This document shows positions 62,955 through 64,000 of a stretch of 64,000 nucleotides of DNA, piece by piece (positions within the stretch are counted from its first letter, which is position 1; the number at the start of each line of letters is the position of its first letter). The notes beneath the pieces are model-generated. The model did no database searches. It was not told where the DNA came from and saw nothing but the letters and a program-made list of their open reading frames with translations. The translations under genes and the position numbers were made by a program. This DNA is from Phoenix dactylifera. Its lineage: Eukaryota > Streptophyta > Magnoliopsida > Arecales > Arecaceae. The stretch lies in contig NC_052392.1 of NCBI RefSeq assembly GCF_009389715.1, positions 40,343,668 to 40,407,667 on the forward strand, in the 5' to 3' direction.

Positions 62955-64000
62955 TGTCACGCCCCCGAACCCATCACCCGGGTCCGGCACGCGACCGGCC
63001 GCATGATCCCTAGAGCAATGCCCTAAAGATCATGCAAGGCCTAAGATAAACAACAATTCCAATAATTCCAATAATTCCAATAAATGCCAAAATCAATAAT
63101 TAATGAAATTCAATCAGATCCAACCAAAATGTACTGAATGATTACATAAATTCAAATGTCCATAAATAAGAGATAAATTGACTTCTAACTATCTAGCAGT
63201 CTGACTCAGATCGAGCTCACTTCTTGTCCCATCCGACAGATTCTACGAATCCAGTGCCTCTGAAAAAAAATGGAAGTGTAGTATGAGCTTTTCCAGCCCA
63301 GTAAGAATCCCAACAGCCACACACAACAAAATCGTAAAATAATCAAGTATCAAAATATACATATCATTTCATCATTTCAAAAGCTCAACAAACAACAAAT
63401 ATATGTAATCAGTACATATACACCAATCCTTTTTTCACATTATGTGATCCATTCCCGTATTACTCAGATTTCAAGTTTTCAAACTTTTCATTTCTGGCGT
63501 TGGACTAACCAAGATCATGTCCCAGTCCAAGACTGCACAAATCCCACGCATAAGCTCGTGGCAGCTATCCCACGCGTAAGCCCGTGGAGGCTATCCCACG
63601 CATCAGCTCGTGGCCGCTATCCTACGCATAAGCTCGTAGAGGCTATCCCACGCGTAAGCCCGTGGAGGCTATCCCACGCATCAGCTCGTGGCCGCTATCC
63701 GTAAGCCCGTGGAGGCTATTCCACGCATCAGCTCGTGGCCGCTATCCGTAAGCCCGTGGAGGCTATCCCACGCGTAAGCCCGTGGAGGCTATCCCACGCA
63801 TCAGCTCGTGGCCGCTATCCGTAAGCCCGTGGAGGCTATCCCACGCATCAGCTCGTGGCCGCTATCTCATGACAAGGTTAGTCCAACCCATATTACATGT
63901 CTAGTTTTACATGTTCAATCACATTCCCATCACATCACATATTTTCATAAATTTTCAAAAATATGTTATTTCTTCCCAAATGAATTTATCTCAATATATT
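62955..64000. mobile_element. Left part of a second LTR, running off the window
   Basis: Starts TGTCACGCCCCCGAACCC, almost the same first bases as the solo LTR at 54251, followed like it by a GC-rich start, AT-rich stretches and a tandem array. It abuts the NDUFV1 fragment. The far end, the target duplication and any coding region lie outside the window, so whether it is a solo LTR or part of a complete element is unknown. Confidence 0.65.
63545..63866. repeat. Minisatellite of about 26 bp units with CCACG..CGTGG dyads
   Basis: About a dozen units of the form CCCACGCGTAAGCCCGTGG followed by AGGCTAT, alternating with a variant CCCACGCATCAGCTCGTGG followed by CCGCTAT. Some units are shortened and begin CTATCCGTAAGCCCG. 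In each full unit CCACG and CGTGG are complementary with 8 bases between, so each could fold into a small hairpin. A frame reads through (IPRVSPWRLSHASARGRYPT repeated), but this follows from the repeat and is not a gene. Confidence 0.95.

Noticed and set aside
63545-63866. CRISPR-like array
   Set aside because: The units are contiguous and degenerate with no unique spacers, and this is plant nuclear DNA; it is a minisatellite within an LTR.

Overview
This is a stretch of plant nuclear DNA. Genes are widely spaced and mostly AT-rich, introns are long with standard GT..AG borders, and plant LINE, LTR and MITE-like repeats lie between and inside the genes. The gene content (auxin/phytochrome signalling, chloroplast tetrapyrrole synthesis, organelle RNA editing) is that of a flowering plant. 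Short GC-rich first exons and very long repeat-filled introns suggest a monocot, perhaps a palm, but this is inference and was not tested by any search.

Host genes recognised, with exon borders read from the sequence: a non-canonical Aux/IAA repressor (minus, 276-1875, 4 exons, 172 aa); chloroplast protoporphyrinogen IX oxidase PPO1 (minus, 9044-20924, 9 exons, 533 aa); a phytochrome-interacting bHLH factor of PIF3 type (plus, 27390-29920, 6 exons, 670 aa); a single-exon PLS-class PPR protein with an E/E+ tail (minus, 34224-36551, 775 aa); the ESCRT-III-like protein CHMP7 (minus, 37876-43956, 8 exons, 422 aa); and an unrecognised acidic Glu/Lys/Val-rich protein with a basic C-terminus (minus, 47904-50597, 2 exons, 442 aa). 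All six reading frames close across the proposed introns with matching phases.

Broken host copies: an orphan first exon of a CYP72-clan cytochrome P450 (46696-46969) and a 5' fragment of the complex I 51 kDa subunit gene NDUFV1 (62391-62948), which ends against an LTR.

Mobile DNA: the clearest element is a solo LTR at 54251-58993, with TG..CA ends and a perfect 5-bp target duplication (TCTAA). A 5'-truncated LINE has inserted into it on the minus strand at about 56186-57950. A second LTR with the same first bases starts at 62955 and runs off the window. Other LINE remnants lie at 6330-6643, 52878-53560 and possibly 45435-45677, and a short shared LINE 3' tail occurs five times. PPO1 intron 1 carries a roughly 2.2-kb inverted-repeat DNA element that itself holds an insertion.

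The genes are not an operon or an evident cluster. The PIF, the Aux/IAA and PPO1 all belong to light/auxin/greening biology, but nothing in the sequence shows that their proximity matters. I found no clearly new biological system. The points most worth a second look are the degraded degron of the Aux/IAA, the unrecognised acidic gene, the nested LTR/LINE locus and the hairpin-forming minisatellite in the second LTR.
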